From positions 434,001 to 498,000 of the forward strand of contig NZ_CP124050.1 in NCBI RefSeq assembly GCF_030440365.1: a DNA stretch of 64,000 bases, read 5' to 3'. Shown piece by piece: positions 37,601-47,398 of this stretch. How positions within the stretch are numbered: the stretch's first letter is position 1; each line of letters starts with the position of its first letter. The position numbers were made by a program, and so were the translations under genes. The notes beneath the pieces are model-generated. The model saw only the letters and a list, made by a program, of their open reading frames with translations, was not told where the DNA came from and searched no databases. The stretch is from [Borrelia] lusitaniae. Its GTDB lineage: Bacteria; Spirochaetota; Spirochaetia; Borreliales; Borreliaceae.

Positions 37601-38849
37601 AATATATTCTTCCTTTCTCAGATTTTAATTCATTTCTATACTTGTTTACTGTTCTTCTAGAAATAGAGATTCCTTTGGATTCAAGTATAGCAGAAATCGC
37701 TTTGTCTGACATCTTTTTATTTGTTTCTAACAATTTTTTTAATGTTATTTTAATGCTTAATTTTGAAAATTCATTTGTTTTTGCTCCACCAACAGAGTTA
37801 AAAAGCTCTTTTATTAATATGGTGCCCCATTCGCATTTTAAATATTTATTTTTTATTGCTCTTGATATTGTTGATTTTGATACATTGATTTTTTTTGACA
37901 AAATACTCAAGTTCATTGGCCTTAAGCTTTTGAAACCTCTTCTTAAAAATTCTTTTTGTAATGTATATATAGCTATTCCTATTTTTGCAAGCATTTCGTC
38001 TCTATATCGTAATGATTCGATTAACCATTTTGCTTTTTTTTGTTTTTCAGGATTTTCACCTGTCCTATTAAGTTCTTTTTTAAAGATGTTAACTTCTTTG
38101 ATTTTAACTTCAAATTTGTTATTGCGATTTATTATTAATATATCTGGATCAATATAAAAATTAGTGTCGTCTGGGTCTTTAAATTCAAGTGTTGGGTTAG
38201 GATTGAGTTTTTGTCTTATAATTTCTAATGCTTTATTAAATTCTTTACTTCTTATTTTAAGCTCTTCTTTTAACTTTTCTTGAGTTTTTTCAAGAAGTTC
38301 TGCTTTTTCAAGAATTTTAATAATGTTAGTTTCTAATTTATGATGCTTTGCTTGTAAAATTAAAGATTCTATTATATTGGGGACGCAAATTCCAATTGGA
38401 TCAAATTTTTGAATAAGTTCAATTATTTTTTTTACTTTTTCTTTTTCTTCCTTTTTAAAAAGATCGTAAGGGTTTAGTATATGAAAACCTTTGCTGTTTA
38501 GATTGTTGATTAATATTTCACCTATTTTAAGTTCATCTTTATTTATTCTTTGAATTCTTAATTGTAGCAAAAGGTGTTCTTTTAAAGACGTGTTTGTTTG
38601 TGTTTTTTCAAGAGCTATGTCGTGTTGATTTTTTGTCATATCATTTTCTTTGTAAAAAACTTTTTTAAACTTATATGTTTTCAATGTTTCAAAAAATATT
38701 TTATTTGAGTCTATTTCTAGGCATTCGTTATTTTCGCTTTCTTCTACTATAAGTTGTGTTAATTCTTTTTTATTAAGACCTAATATTTTTATTGTTTGTA
38801 TTTGAATTGAGTTTAAATTTTGGGATAATTTTAATTTTTGTTTAATCAT
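37590..38849 (-). CDS. rpoN: RNA polymerase sigma-54 factor RpoN
   Basis: A 419-residue sigma factor. Region I is the N-terminal KQKLKLSQNLNSIQIQTIKIL. The core-binding region follows (about 70-250), with DPIGICVPNIIESLILQA as a typical block. The HTH region has SILSKKINVSKSTISRAIKN. The RpoN box is SRRTVNKYRNEL at 397-408, close to the ARRTVAKYRE consensus. In Borrelia it works with Rrp2 to switch on rpoS. It is co-transcribed with hpf, HPr-like and antiporter genes, and follows the two chromate-transporter halves by two bases. Confidence 0.95.
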   Translation of the reverse strand: MIKQKLKLSQNLNSIQIQTIKILGLNKKELTQLIVEESENNECLEIDSNKIFFETLKTYKFKKVFYKENDMTKNQHDIALEKTQTNTSLKEHLLLQLRIQRINKDELKIGEILINNLNSKGFHILNPYDLFKKEEKEKVKKIIELIQKFDPIGICVPNIIESLILQAKHHKLETNIIKILEKAELLEKTQEKLKEELKIRSKEFNKALEIIRQKLNPNPTLEFKDPDDTNFYIDPDILIINRNNKFEVKIKEVNIFKKELNRTGENPEKQKKAKWLIESLRYRDEMLAKIGIAIYTLQKEFLRRGFKSLRPMNLSILSKKINVSKSTISRAIKNKYLKCEWGTILIKELFNSVGGAKTNEFSKLSIKITLKKLLETNKKMSDKAISAILESKGISISRRTVNKYRNELKSEKGRIYYGT

Positions 38850-38851
38850 AT

Positions 38852-39385
38852 TTACATCAATGTATAAAAAAATCCGCTAAGTATAATTACTAATGCTGGG
38901 CTTATTTTATTATAAAAAAATAAAATAAAAAAATTAATTCCCACAATAGTTAAGGTTTTTAAAAACTCTGTTTTGTCGTTTTCTATCTGTAAATATGTGT
39001 TTTCAAGCAAAATAATTATTGTAATTATCCAGAGTGCAACAATAATAGGTTTTAGATTTTCCAGACAATAATTTAAAAAGCCGATTTTGTGAAGCATTAG
39101 CAGAATTATAACCATTATTATTATTGGAGCTGTTATTAGCGCTACTGTTGCAATTATTGCTCCTGTAATTCCTGCAGTTTTCATTCCAACGTATGTTGCT
39201 ATGTTTGTGGCAATAGGCCCAGGGGTTATTCTTGATATTGTAATCATATTGATAAATTCTTCTTTTGTTATCCAATGCTTATTATTGATTATTTCATTGT
39301 TTATTATTGCTGCAATTCCATTGCCGCCTCCGAAATTTAATAATCCAATTTTTAAAAATGTAATGAACAAATTTATTAAAATCAA
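38852..39385 (-). CDS. Chromate transporter family half-protein (second)
   Basis: A 177-residue membrane protein with about five helices. FLKIGLLNFGGGNGIAAIINN, shown here in part as LKIGLLNFGGGNGIAAI, and ITPGPIATNIATYVGMKTAG are hallmarks of the CHR family. It is a short-chain CHR unit and would pair with the adjacent homologous protein to form one transporter. Substrate in Borrelia is unknown; chromate is only the family name. It overlaps its upstream partner by four bases. Confidence 0.87.
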   Translation of the reverse strand: MILINLFITFLKIGLLNFGGGNGIAAIINNEIINNKHWITKEEFINMITISRITPGPIATNIATYVGMKTAGITGAIIATVALITAPIIIMVIILLMLHKIGFLNYCLENLKPIIVALWIITIIILLENTYLQIENDKTEFLKTLTIVGINFFILFFYNKISPALVIILSGFFYTLM

Positions 39386-40104
39386 CCGATGTCCTTTTTC
39401 ATTTTAGTTAATATTTTTTTTACTATTATGTATTTTAATGTGTATATTAAAAAGAAAATTAGCAGTATATAAGATATTCTTATTTTTAATTTAAAAATTG
39501 CAAAAATTACAAGAAAGCATATTGTCCACTTTATTAAGGAATTATTTAACATTGTTTTTGAAAATTTTAAAACAACCGTTAACATTATAATAATTGAAGA
39601 GATTTTGGCACCTTCGAGAAATTTTTTAACATTTATGTTGTCTGGTTCTAATTCTAGGTAAAGGAAAACCATTATTATTGCTATAATGGAAGGCAAAATT
39701 CCTGCAACAACTAGTAAAAGTGCGCATGGGAAGCCCCCAAATTTTCTTCCTATTAGAAACACAAAATTAATCGCTGTAACCCCAGGAATAACATTTGATG
39801 TTGCTAGTATTTTGTTAAAATCGTCCTCAGATATTATTTTTCTGTTTTTAACAAGTATTTTTTTAAGCTCAGATATAATTATTATTCCTCCCCCAATTGT
39901 AAGTGTTGTTGTTTTAAAGACAAGTAAAAATAAGTCCAGAATTTCATATATTTTTTTTTGTTTCTTTTTATACATTTGCTTTGTCAAATTTAGTAAAAAC
40001 CTTGGCATAAATTCTACCACAAATATTGTTATAATGTGTATTTTGTTATTAAATAGCGCAGATAAAATATGCTTTGTTGTGACCTTAAAACATTGATTTG
40101 TCAT
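39382..40104 (-). CDS. Chromate transporter family half-protein (first)
   Basis: A 240-residue frame of which the last 190 residues form the CHR domain: FKTTTLTIGGGIIIISELKK, then SNVIPGVTAINFVFLIGRKFGG in part as VIPGVTAINFVFLIGRKFGG. The start is uncertain. Met33 (MPRFLL, 40008) or Met44 (MYKKKQ, 39975) would give lengths closer to short CHR proteins, and none of the three has a good ribosome site. Together with the next gene it makes a two-subunit CHR system. Confidence 0.82.
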   Translation of the reverse strand: MTNQCFKVTTKHILSALFNNKIHIITIFVVEFMPRFLLNLTKQMYKKKQKKIYEILDLFLLVFKTTTLTIGGGIIIISELKKILVKNRKIISEDDFNKILATSNVIPGVTAINFVFLIGRKFGGFPCALLLVVAGILPSIIAIIMVFLYLELEPDNINVKKFLEGAKISSIIIMLTVVLKFSKTMLNNSLIKWTICFLVIFAIFKLKIRISYILLIFFLIYTLKYIIVKKILTKMKKDIG

Positions 40105-40194
40105 TTTTATTAGAGCTTTTCTATTCGAAAGGTTTGTTTGTTTTTTATGCTATAATTCAATTAATTCATGTGAAGCTTAAAAGGAAAGTTTAGT

Positions 40195-41037
40195 TTGTTT
40201 AAGGAGTTTTTTATATTCCAAGATTATTTTAATCATACTCTTGAGAGTGTGATAGGTTATGGTTTAAAAATTTCGATTGCTATAGTACTATGGTATTTTT
40301 TAAAGTTAATAGTTAAGAAAATGGGTAAAGTTTTATTTAAGACTTTAGAAAAGTCTAGAATAGAACAAAAGTTAGAGGTTACAGTTTTTAACTTTTTAAA
40401 ATCTTTTTTCAAAATATTAACAGATTTTATTATTGTTTTAATAATATTGACATATCTTGGGGTGCCTACAACATCTATTATTGCTGTATTCGGATCATTA
40501 GGGCTTGCTATTGGCCTTGCTGCTCAAGGCATTTTATCTAATTTTGTTAGTGGATTTATTGTTTTGAATTCTAAGTTTTTTAAGTGTGGAGATCATATTC
40601 AATGTGGTGATGTTGAAGGTTTAGTTGAAGATGTTCAAATTTTTTTTACTACACTTAAAACATTTAACGAAGAAATTATTAAAATTCCAAACAGCAAGCT
40701 TACATCTAATTTTGTTGTTAACTTTTCGGCAAATCCTAGAAGAAGAGTTGTGTTTTCTTTTCAAATTCCTCATGATACGAATATTGGTTTGTTAAAAGAT
40801 AAAATAGAGGATTTAATAATTTTTAATAATAATAGATTTAATGTTGAGATTTGTTCTCCTACTCTTATTGTCAAAAAATATACCCCTTGTTATATAGTTG
40901 TGCAGGCTCGATTTTTTGTTAATACAGAGGTTTTTTGGGATTTTCAATATTTTATTGGTGAATCTATTAAAAATGTTTTGCTTGATATGAAAATTAAGTT
41001 TCCAATTTGTTTTATACCTTTTGATAAGCTTTATTAA
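40195..41037 (+). CDS. mscS: Small-conductance mechanosensitive channel MscS
   Basis: A 280-residue inner-membrane channel that opens on hypo-osmotic stress. Three helices lie at about 20-40, 70-88 and 95-128. The pore helix has FGSLGLAIGLAAQGILSNFV, the Gly/Ala-packed signature, followed by the beta domain with GDHIQCGDVEGLVEDVQIF. The start is TTG with GGAAAG upstream. Length matches E. coli MscS (286). Its last bases overlap the stop of the convergent glycosyltransferase gene. Confidence 0.94.
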   Translation: MFKEFFIFQDYFNHTLESVIGYGLKISIAIVLWYFLKLIVKKMGKVLFKTLEKSRIEQKLEVTVFNFLKSFFKILTDFIIVLIILTYLGVPTTSIIAVFGSLGLAIGLAAQGILSNFVSGFIVLNSKFFKCGDHIQCGDVEGLVEDVQIFFTTLKTFNEEIIKIPNSKLTSNFVVNFSANPRRRVVFSFQIPHDTNIGLLKDKIEDLIIFNNNRFNVEICSPTLIVKKYTPCYIVVQARFFVNTEVFWDFQYFIGESIKNVLLDMKIKFPICFIPFDKLY

Positions 41038-42182
41038 TTATTTTTTCTTGCAATAATTTCTGAGTAATAATTTTCAATTTTTTTTATAAAAAAATGACTT
41101 GAAAATTTAGTAGAATATTTTTTTGCATTTTTTTTAAATGTTTTTAGCGTTTTATCATCTTTTATTATTTTGTCTATGTACTCAGACAAGTTTTCGTACT
41201 TGTTTATTAAGAATCCGTTTATGCCTTCTTTTATTACGTCTTTATATATATAATCATTTATTAAAATGGCAGGTATTCCAGCAGTTAATGCTTCTATTAC
41301 TGTCATTGGATACACCTCACTTCTTGATAAACTAGCAAAGATATCAGAAATTTTATAGTAATAGCATATTTCTTCCCATGAAATTGTCCCTATTAGTAAT
41401 ATTTGTTTTTCTAGACCATGTTTGATGCTAAAATTTTTTATTTCCATTTCTTCACTTCCTTTGCCAATAATGAGAAGTTTATAATTTTTATTTTTTATTA
41501 AAAGGTCTTTTAAATGTATTACTAATAAATTTATGTTTTTTTCTTTATTTATTCTCCCAACAAATATGATTATTTTGTCTGTTTGCTTTATATTGTGCTT
41601 TTTCAAAATCTCATCTTTTTTTTCTTTGCTTAAGGTTTTTATGAAAAGCTTTCTGTCAACTCCATTTGGAATTATTTTATAGTTAGAATTATTTGAAAGT
41701 TTAAAGTATCTTTCTTTTGCTTTGCTTGATGGATAAATAAAATATTTTATTTTATTATAATGTTTTTGCATCATTTTGTCAGGGTTAATAAAATATTTTA
41801 AAATTCCTAAATAATGCAAATAATAATCCCACATTGTATGGCTTGTGTGAACTATTGGTATGTTTTGTTTTAATGCAATTTGTTTTCCAATTTTTCCCAT
41901 AGAAAATTCGGAGTGAGTATGAATGATGTCTGGTTTGTAGTTTTTTATTATTTTAGATATTTTTCTTTTATTGGGAAAAGCTATTACGGCATCGAGTTTT
42001 TTATTTATTTGAATAGATGAGCATCTGTAAACGTTTTTTTCGTTTACAGATTTTTTAGATTTTGGACAAAATATAAAAACCTCATAGCCATTTTTTTCAA
42101 ATCCTTCTTTAATTTGCTTTATTGAAGTTGCCACCCCGTTTTTTTCTGGAATATAGGTATCTGTAAATATTGCAACTTTCAT
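41034..42182 (-). CDS. GT4-family glycosyltransferase, likely glycolipid synthase
   Basis: A 382-residue GT-B enzyme. The start AIFTDTYIPEKNGVATSI and IHTHSEFSMGKIGKQIA are typical of diacylglycerol glucosyl/galactosyltransferases. IPNGVDRKLF, IIFVGRINKEKNINLL, and the EX7E segment SEVYPMTVIEALTAGIPAIL follow. From memory, the B. burgdorferi protein in this position was assigned monogalactosyl-diacylglycerol synthesis, which fits the galactolipids of Borrelia membranes. No signal peptide; probably membrane-associated by a basic surface. Gene stands alone, convergent with mscS. Confidence 0.87.
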   Translation of the reverse strand: MKVAIFTDTYIPEKNGVATSIKQIKEGFEKNGYEVFIFCPKSKKSVNEKNVYRCSSIQINKKLDAVIAFPNKRKISKIIKNYKPDIIHTHSEFSMGKIGKQIALKQNIPIVHTSHTMWDYYLHYLGILKYFINPDKMMQKHYNKIKYFIYPSSKAKERYFKLSNNSNYKIIPNGVDRKLFIKTLSKEKKDEILKKHNIKQTDKIIIFVGRINKEKNINLLVIHLKDLLIKNKNYKLLIIGKGSEEMEIKNFSIKHGLEKQILLIGTISWEEICYYYKISDIFASLSRSEVYPMTVIEALTAGIPAILINDYIYKDVIKEGINGFLINKYENLSEYIDKIIKDDKTLKTFKKNAKKYSTKFSSHFFIKKIENYYSEIIARKNN

Positions 42183-42238
42183 ATTCTCCCCCTAGTTTAA
42201 GTATAATATATTTGTCACTTGGATTATAATTTACTTTA

Positions 42239-43228
42239 ATGCAAGTAGTTTATTTATTGTTAGGTAGTGAGCAAGGTTTAAAAGAGGCCTATTTAAAAGA
42301 GTTATTAATCAAGATGGATGCTTTTAAATCGGAAGTTTTAGTTACTAAAATTTTTCTGTCAGAGATCTTAGTTGTGGGATTTGTTGAGAAATTGTTTTCC
42401 AATTCTTTTTTTTCAGAAAAAGAAATTTTTATTGTTTATGAGGCTGAGCTTTTAAAAACAGGAAAAGATTTAGAATTAGTATGTAATGCAATTTTAAAGT
42501 CTAAGAATAAAACTGTTATTTTTGTTTCTAATGATAATACATGTAATATTGATTTTAAAAATAAGCTTAAGTTTATAAAAAAAGTTTTTTATGAGATTTC
42601 TGATGATGACAAATTTACATTTGTAAAAAGAAATTTTTTTAATCTTAATATTAAAATTACAGATTCTGCAATAAATTTAATGCTTTTAATGCTAAATCCA
42701 GATACTAAAATTTTAAAATTTTATATAGATTCTTTTGCTCTTTTTGCAAAGAACAATACTATTGATGAGGAAGATATAGCTTCTTGGATTAGTTTTGTTC
42801 GCTTTGAAAACACTTTTTCTTTATTTAATTCAATTTTAAAAAAAGACATGGCTCATTCTTTGATAAAGATTAAGTCTATTTTAGATCAGGGAGAAGATTT
42901 GCTTAATGTTTTAATGAGTCTTGTTTGGCAATTTAAAAGATTATTAAAAGTACAAATAGATTATAATGCATTCGGAAGCTTGCAGAGCGCATTGAATAAA
43001 AATAAAATCTTTTTTTCGTTAAATAAAATTTATAGAGTAGGGGTTAAAAATTATTCAATTGCAGAAATAAAAATTGTTTTGAAAATTTTATATAAATTTG
43101 ATTTATACTTGAGAATTTATTCTAAAAATATTCATAAAAATTTGTCATATTTTTTAATATTTTCAATTTTAAATCTTAATAGTAGTTTTTTAATGCATTC
43201 TTCTACAGAATCAAAATTTAACTTTTAA
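42239..43228 (+). CDS. holA: DNA polymerase III delta subunit
   Basis: A 329-residue clamp-loader subunit of the HolA type. The start VYLLLGSEQGLKEAYLKELL is the family opening, where the P-loop is degenerate. Acidic KTGKDLELVCNAIL and FVSNDNT segments follow, and the C terminus has LNVLMSLVWQFKRLLKVQ, a HolA-like collar helix. Sequence identity to classical HolA seems low, so the call rests on motif order and length. No Shine-Dalgarno is obvious before the ATG. The next gene starts three bases after the stop. Confidence 0.82.
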   Translation: MQVVYLLLGSEQGLKEAYLKELLIKMDAFKSEVLVTKIFLSEILVVGFVEKLFSNSFFSEKEIFIVYEAELLKTGKDLELVCNAILKSKNKTVIFVSNDNTCNIDFKNKLKFIKKVFYEISDDDKFTFVKRNFFNLNIKITDSAINLMLLMLNPDTKILKFYIDSFALFAKNNTIDEEDIASWISFVRFENTFSLFNSILKKDMAHSLIKIKSILDQGEDLLNVLMSLVWQFKRLLKVQIDYNAFGSLQSALNKNKIFFSLNKIYRVGVKNYSIAEIKIVLKILYKFDLYLRIYSKNIHKNLSYFLIFSILNLNSSFLMHSSTESKFNF

Positions 43229-43231
43229 TGT

Positions 43232-43837
43232 ATGAAGCAAAAATTAAGCTGTATTTTACTGTTTTGTTTTTTATCTTGTAGTTCTGAATCTAGATTAGCG
43301 GAAATTGTTCTAATAGATTTTCTTAATTCTATTAAAAATTTGCAAAACAGTCCCGAAATATTTTTTAACTATTTAAACATCCCAAGCGATGATGATCTGA
43401 GAGCAAAAATTTGTGGGTTAAAATCTCAAGCAAAGGATGATTTTATTTTTTATCCTTTATTTTTTAATAATCTAAAATATGAAATAATAGGTAAAAAAAA
43501 TATTTCTAAAGGCTTTGAATTTGAAGTTATTATCAAAAATATTAACTTTCAAAACGGGATAGAAAAATTTTTGGCTAAATTAAATAAAATTGAAGGAAAA
43601 TCCTCAAAAATTAAAAATTTAGAAAAAAAAGAGCGTAAAAAAATATTTGACAATTTAATAAACGAAGTTATTAAAGAGTTAGATAATTTTGATTACATTG
43701 AGATCGTTCATTTTTTTAAAGTAGTCAAGAGTTCTTCTGGAGACTATAAAATAGAGCTTTTGGGAGATGTTTTAAATATGCAAATTAGAAACAAGCTAAT
43801 CAATGATCTTTTTTTAGTTTTATCTCCTGGAATTTAA
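43232..43837 (+). CDS. Putative lipoprotein of unknown function
   Basis: A 201-residue protein with a signal peptide and spirochete-type lipobox: KQKLSCILLFCFLSCSS, with Cys16 or so as the lipidation site. The mature part is Lys-rich and helical and has no motif I recognise. It follows holA by three bases with no clear ribosome site and may be translationally coupled to it. Known spirochetal lipoboxes are loose, so lipidation is likely but not certain. Confidence 0.75.
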   Translation: MKQKLSCILLFCFLSCSSESRLAEIVLIDFLNSIKNLQNSPEIFFNYLNIPSDDDLRAKICGLKSQAKDDFIFYPLFFNNLKYEIIGKKNISKGFEFEVIIKNINFQNGIEKFLAKLNKIEGKSSKIKNLEKKERKKIFDNLINEVIKELDNFDYIEIVHFFKVVKSSSGDYKIELLGDVLNMQIRNKLINDLFLVLSPGI

Positions 43838-43950
43838 AATAGTGTTTTAATTTTAAAAAATATTAATAACTAATAATTTGGTTTAAAAAATTTGTAATTT
43901 TATAGTTAATTTAGAGGTTATTTAAAATTTTAATTGAATTTAAGATTTAT

Positions 43951-45759
43951 TTATCGTGATTTATGATTTTTTATTGAGTTTTCTTTTATTGCAAATTCTT
44001 TTATTCTTTTTGCAAGTTTCATATTTATTTTTATTTTTTCTGAAATTTCATTTTCACTTAAAGGTAATATATCTTTATAGGTTCCAATTGATTTTAATAT
44101 TTTTTGGGCTGTTTTTTCTCCAATTCCATCTATTTTTGTATACAATAGGGTTATTTTTTCACGTCTTTTTTTATTAAATCCGTTAGCTTTTCTGTGTGCT
44201 TCATCTCTTACATTTTGAAGTATTCTAAGAGCTGGATGTCCTTGAGGTAGATTTATTCCTTTTTTGTTGGTTGTTGAAAATATTGTTTCCTGTTTTTTTG
44301 CCAACGAACAGACTTTGACTCTGTTTTCTATTTTTAAGCCCTTTAAGATAGAAAAAGCAGCATTTAATTGTCCTATTCCCCCGTCAATTAAAATTAAATC
44401 TGGCAGTTCTAAGTTTTTATTGATTATTTCTGAATATCTTCTCAAGATTACTTCTTTTATTGACTTAAAGTCATCAATTTCTCCTTTTAATAGTGAATTT
44501 AGCTTGTAAAGCCTGTAGTTTTCTTTAAAAGGAATCCCCATTTTAAAAGTAACCATAGAAGCTACTGTTTCTTGCCCTTTAAGATGTGCAATGTCAAATC
44601 CTTCAATTGTTTTGGGAAGTTTATCCATTTCGAGAACTATTTTTAAACTTTCAAGTGCTTTGTTGCTTTTATTTTCATATTCTCTTAAAGATAGTTCAGC
44701 ATTAGATATAGCCATTTCCATTATTTTTAAAATTTCTTCTGTTTCTTTGTAAATAATTTCTGTTTTTGTATTTTTAATTTCATTTATTAGTTTTTCAACA
44801 TTTTTAGTGTCTATATCTTTAATAAATATGTGAATTTTGTCGGGCACTATCATATTAATAGCTGTGTAATATTGAATCAAAAATTGCAAAATCAACTCAT
44901 TTTTTTTGTATATGCTCTCATCAAAGTTTGCATCCCTTTCAACTAATTTCCCATTTCTGTATTTTAATACTATTATTGTATTTACATTTTCTCCTGGATG
45001 AACATGCACATAGTCTATGTTTAAATTATTGGTTTTTGTAACAATTTGGATTTGATTAATTTCTATTAAAGAACTTTTAATTTCTTTTAATTTAATAGCA
45101 GTTTCAAAATCTTCTTTTTGTATGGCAATTTTTAATTTAATGTCAATTTGGCTTAATATTTTAGATATATTTCCGCTTAGTACGGATTTTGCTTTGTTTA
45201 GTTCTTCTTGATATTCTTTCTCAAGGTTTTCCTTGAAGCACACTCCAAGGCACTGTCCCATATGGTAATATAGACAAGGAGTATTTGATTTTTTTTTACA
45301 CTTTCTAATCTTAAATGTTTTGTTAATAAAATCTAATACTTGGTCTAATTTTTTTACATTGGTAAATGGTCCAAAATATTCGCTTTGGTCATTAATTATT
45401 TTTCTAGTTTTGAAAATTCTTGGATATTTTTCATGAGTTATCCTTACCATGGGATAACCTTTTCCATCTTTTAATTTTACATTGTAATCCGGCTTGTAAG
45501 TTTTTATTAGATTGCATTCTAGAAGCAATGCTTCGTATTCACTGTTTGTTGTAATAACTTCTATTGATTTTACATTTTTCATTAATACTTTGATTTTGTA
45601 ACTTTGTTTTTCTAAAAAATAGCTTTTTATTCTTGATCTTAGATTTTTTGCTTTTCCAATATAGAGTATTTTTTTATTTTCATTTAGCATTTTATAGCAA
45701 CCGCTTGTAGTTGGCAGTTTTATTACTTTTTCGAATAAATTTGTTAGGCTCTCTTTCAT
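43951..45759 (-). CDS. uvrC: Excinuclease ABC subunit C
   Basis: A 602-residue nuclease that makes both cuts in nucleotide-excision repair. The GIY-YIG domain is at residues 15-95 ([20 protein letters not shown]). The UVR motif [18 protein letters not shown] is near 210. The RNase H-like half has [18 protein letters not shown] near 395, and [14 protein letters not shown] with its catalytic Asp. A C-terminal helix-hairpin-helix is near [19 protein letters not shown]. All parts are intact. It stands alone and is divergent from the FN3 gene. Confidence 0.96.
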   Translation of the reverse strand: MKESLTNLFEKVIKLPTTSGCYKMLNENKKILYIGKAKNLRSRIKSYFLEKQSYKIKVLMKNVKSIEVITTNSEYEALLLECNLIKTYKPDYNVKLKDGKGYPMVRITHEKYPRIFKTRKIINDQSEYFGPFTNVKKLDQVLDFINKTFKIRKCKKKSNTPCLYYHMGQCLGVCFKENLEKEYQEELNKAKSVLSGNISKILSQIDIKLKIAIQKEDFETAIKLKEIKSSLIEINQIQIVTKTNNLNIDYVHVHPGENVNTIIVLKYRNGKLVERDANFDESIYKKNELILQFLIQYYTAINMIVPDKIHIFIKDIDTKNVEKLINEIKNTKTEIIYKETEEILKIMEMAISNAELSLREYENKSNKALESLKIVLEMDKLPKTIEGFDIAHLKGQETVASMVTFKMGIPFKENYRLYKLNSLLKGEIDDFKSIKEVILRRYSEIINKNLELPDLILIDGGIGQLNAAFSILKGLKIENRVKVCSLAKKQETIFSTTNKKGINLPQGHPALRILQNVRDEAHRKANGFNKKRREKITLLYTKIDGIGEKTAQKILKSIGTYKDILPLSENEISEKIKINMKLAKRIKEFAIKENSIKNHKSR

Positions 45760-45880
45760 AATGTTAGGTAGTTTTTAGATTTTAGAAATCATCTTATGAT
45801 ATAATATTGTATCATAAGAGAGTTTGTTTTATGTTCTGAGGTATTTAAAAATATGGATAATAACAAATAAAAGGTCAAAA

Positions 45881-47398
45881 ATGAGATTAATTTTAATGTT
45901 CTTGCTATTTTTTTTGTGCTTTTCTATTCTTTTATCTCAAGAATTGAAGTTAATACTTGATTCAAAAAAAAATTTTAAATTTATTCAAGATTCTAGCAAT
46001 GTTACTTTTGAACGGGATATGAGGGGTTTGCTGGGCATTTATTTGGATAGATATAAAGCTGTTTTAGATTTAAAAAACATTGATTTACGCTTAGAAATAG
46101 GAAGGGATAATAAATTAAAAGACACCTCTTCGAACTATTTAGTTAGTGCAAAAAGTCTAAGAGTTTCAAATGAATTTCGTAATGTTTCTAATGGCTCTTT
46201 AATTTTTTATTCAAATCAAAATCCTGTTAAGTTTAAGCCATTAACAAAGAAAGCTTTCTTTTTCTCAGGCAATACTGTTGCCGATTTCACTATTAAGTTT
46301 TGGGTATATCGAACAACTTCTGTTACAGGAGAAATTATTTTTAGTTGGGATGGTTATAAGAATATTAACAATTTGTGGGTAGATCAGTCGATTAGACTAG
46401 AAAGTGATGAAGGAAATTTTGTTTGGGTTTTAAACAATGTATTTTTAAAAGATAATAAAAATCCTATCAAAATTAGAATGAAAAGCAATGATGATTTTAT
46501 TCCAAAGAAATGGCATTTACATACTTTAAGATATAGACAAAGAGACGGTATGCTTGAATATTTGATAGATTCTAAGCCTCAGGCAATAGAATATATAACA
46601 GATAATAAGAAAGAAGGATCAGGATACTTGTTGAGTATTGGCAATTTTATTGATTTTACTCTGGGAACTTATTTTACTGGCGCAGTTGAGAATTTAGAAA
46701 TACATAAAAGCTTTGAAGAGGTTAGTAATGCTTTTTTTTCAAAGAATATGGGATACATTATTACAGAGCCTATTAAGCTTTCTAAATATTATTCTCAAGT
46801 ATTGTCTTTTGATGTTGATTCTAGTGTTCCTAAGGATACAGAAATTGTTTATTATTACAGATTAGATAATAAAGTATTTTATGATACAGACAGCTATGGA
46901 AATATTAAAAAAAATTTAACTGGGGCGTGGATTCATTTTGATCCTAAAAAAGATTTTCCAGATTCAAAAATATCGAAATATATTCAAATAAAAGTTGAAT
47001 TTTATCCTAGTGGAGATTCTGTAAGTAGTCCTTCTCTTTATAGTATGTCGATTACTTATGTTCCTGAAGCAGCTCCATTTCCTCCTGTGATAACAAAAGT
47101 TGTTCCAGGTTCTAGAGAAGTTTTTATTGAGTGGATTCCTGTTGTGAATAGTAATGTTGAGGGATACTATATTTATATTGGTGTTGCTTCTGGTAATTAT
47201 CATGGAAAAACCGGTGGTGTTTTAGCTTCTCCTATTGATGTTGGAAATCAAACGTCTTTTAAGATTACAGGGCTTGAAGATGGAAGACTTTATTATATTA
47301 GTATTGCTGCTTACAATTTAGATAAAAGCGTTAATAAGACTTCTTTCTCAAAGGAAATTTCTGTAAGGCCTATGGAGATTTTTAAAAAATATGAATAA
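45881..47398 (+). CDS. Exported protein with LamG-like and FN3 domains
   Basis: A 505-residue protein from the ATG at 45881, which has AAAAGG upstream; an upstream ATG at 45824 adds 19 residues that do not look like a signal. Residues 1-22 form a signal peptide ending at LLSQ. The middle (about 90-280) resembles a concanavalin-like LamG fold, with FTIKFWVYRTTSVTGEIIF and WHLHTLRYRQRDGMLEYLID in sequence. A fibronectin type III domain fills about 400-500 (PPVITKVVPGSREVFIEWIP, GLEDGRLYYISIAAYN). This points to a periplasmic or surface binding role. It overlaps the TPR gene by eight bases. Confidence 0.8.
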   Translation: MRLILMFLLFFLCFSILLSQELKLILDSKKNFKFIQDSSNVTFERDMRGLLGIYLDRYKAVLDLKNIDLRLEIGRDNKLKDTSSNYLVSAKSLRVSNEFRNVSNGSLIFYSNQNPVKFKPLTKKAFFFSGNTVADFTIKFWVYRTTSVTGEIIFSWDGYKNINNLWVDQSIRLESDEGNFVWVLNNVFLKDNKNPIKIRMKSNDDFIPKKWHLHTLRYRQRDGMLEYLIDSKPQAIEYITDNKKEGSGYLLSIGNFIDFTLGTYFTGAVENLEIHKSFEEVSNAFFSKNMGYIITEPIKLSKYYSQVLSFDVDSSVPKDTEIVYYYRLDNKVFYDTDSYGNIKKNLTGAWIHFDPKKDFPDSKISKYIQIKVEFYPSGDSVSSPSLYSMSITYVPEAAPFPPVITKVVPGSREVFIEWIPVVNSNVEGYYIYIGVASGNYHGKTGGVLASPIDVGNQTSFKITGLEDGRLYYISIAAYNLDKSVNKTSFSKEISVRPMEIFKKYE

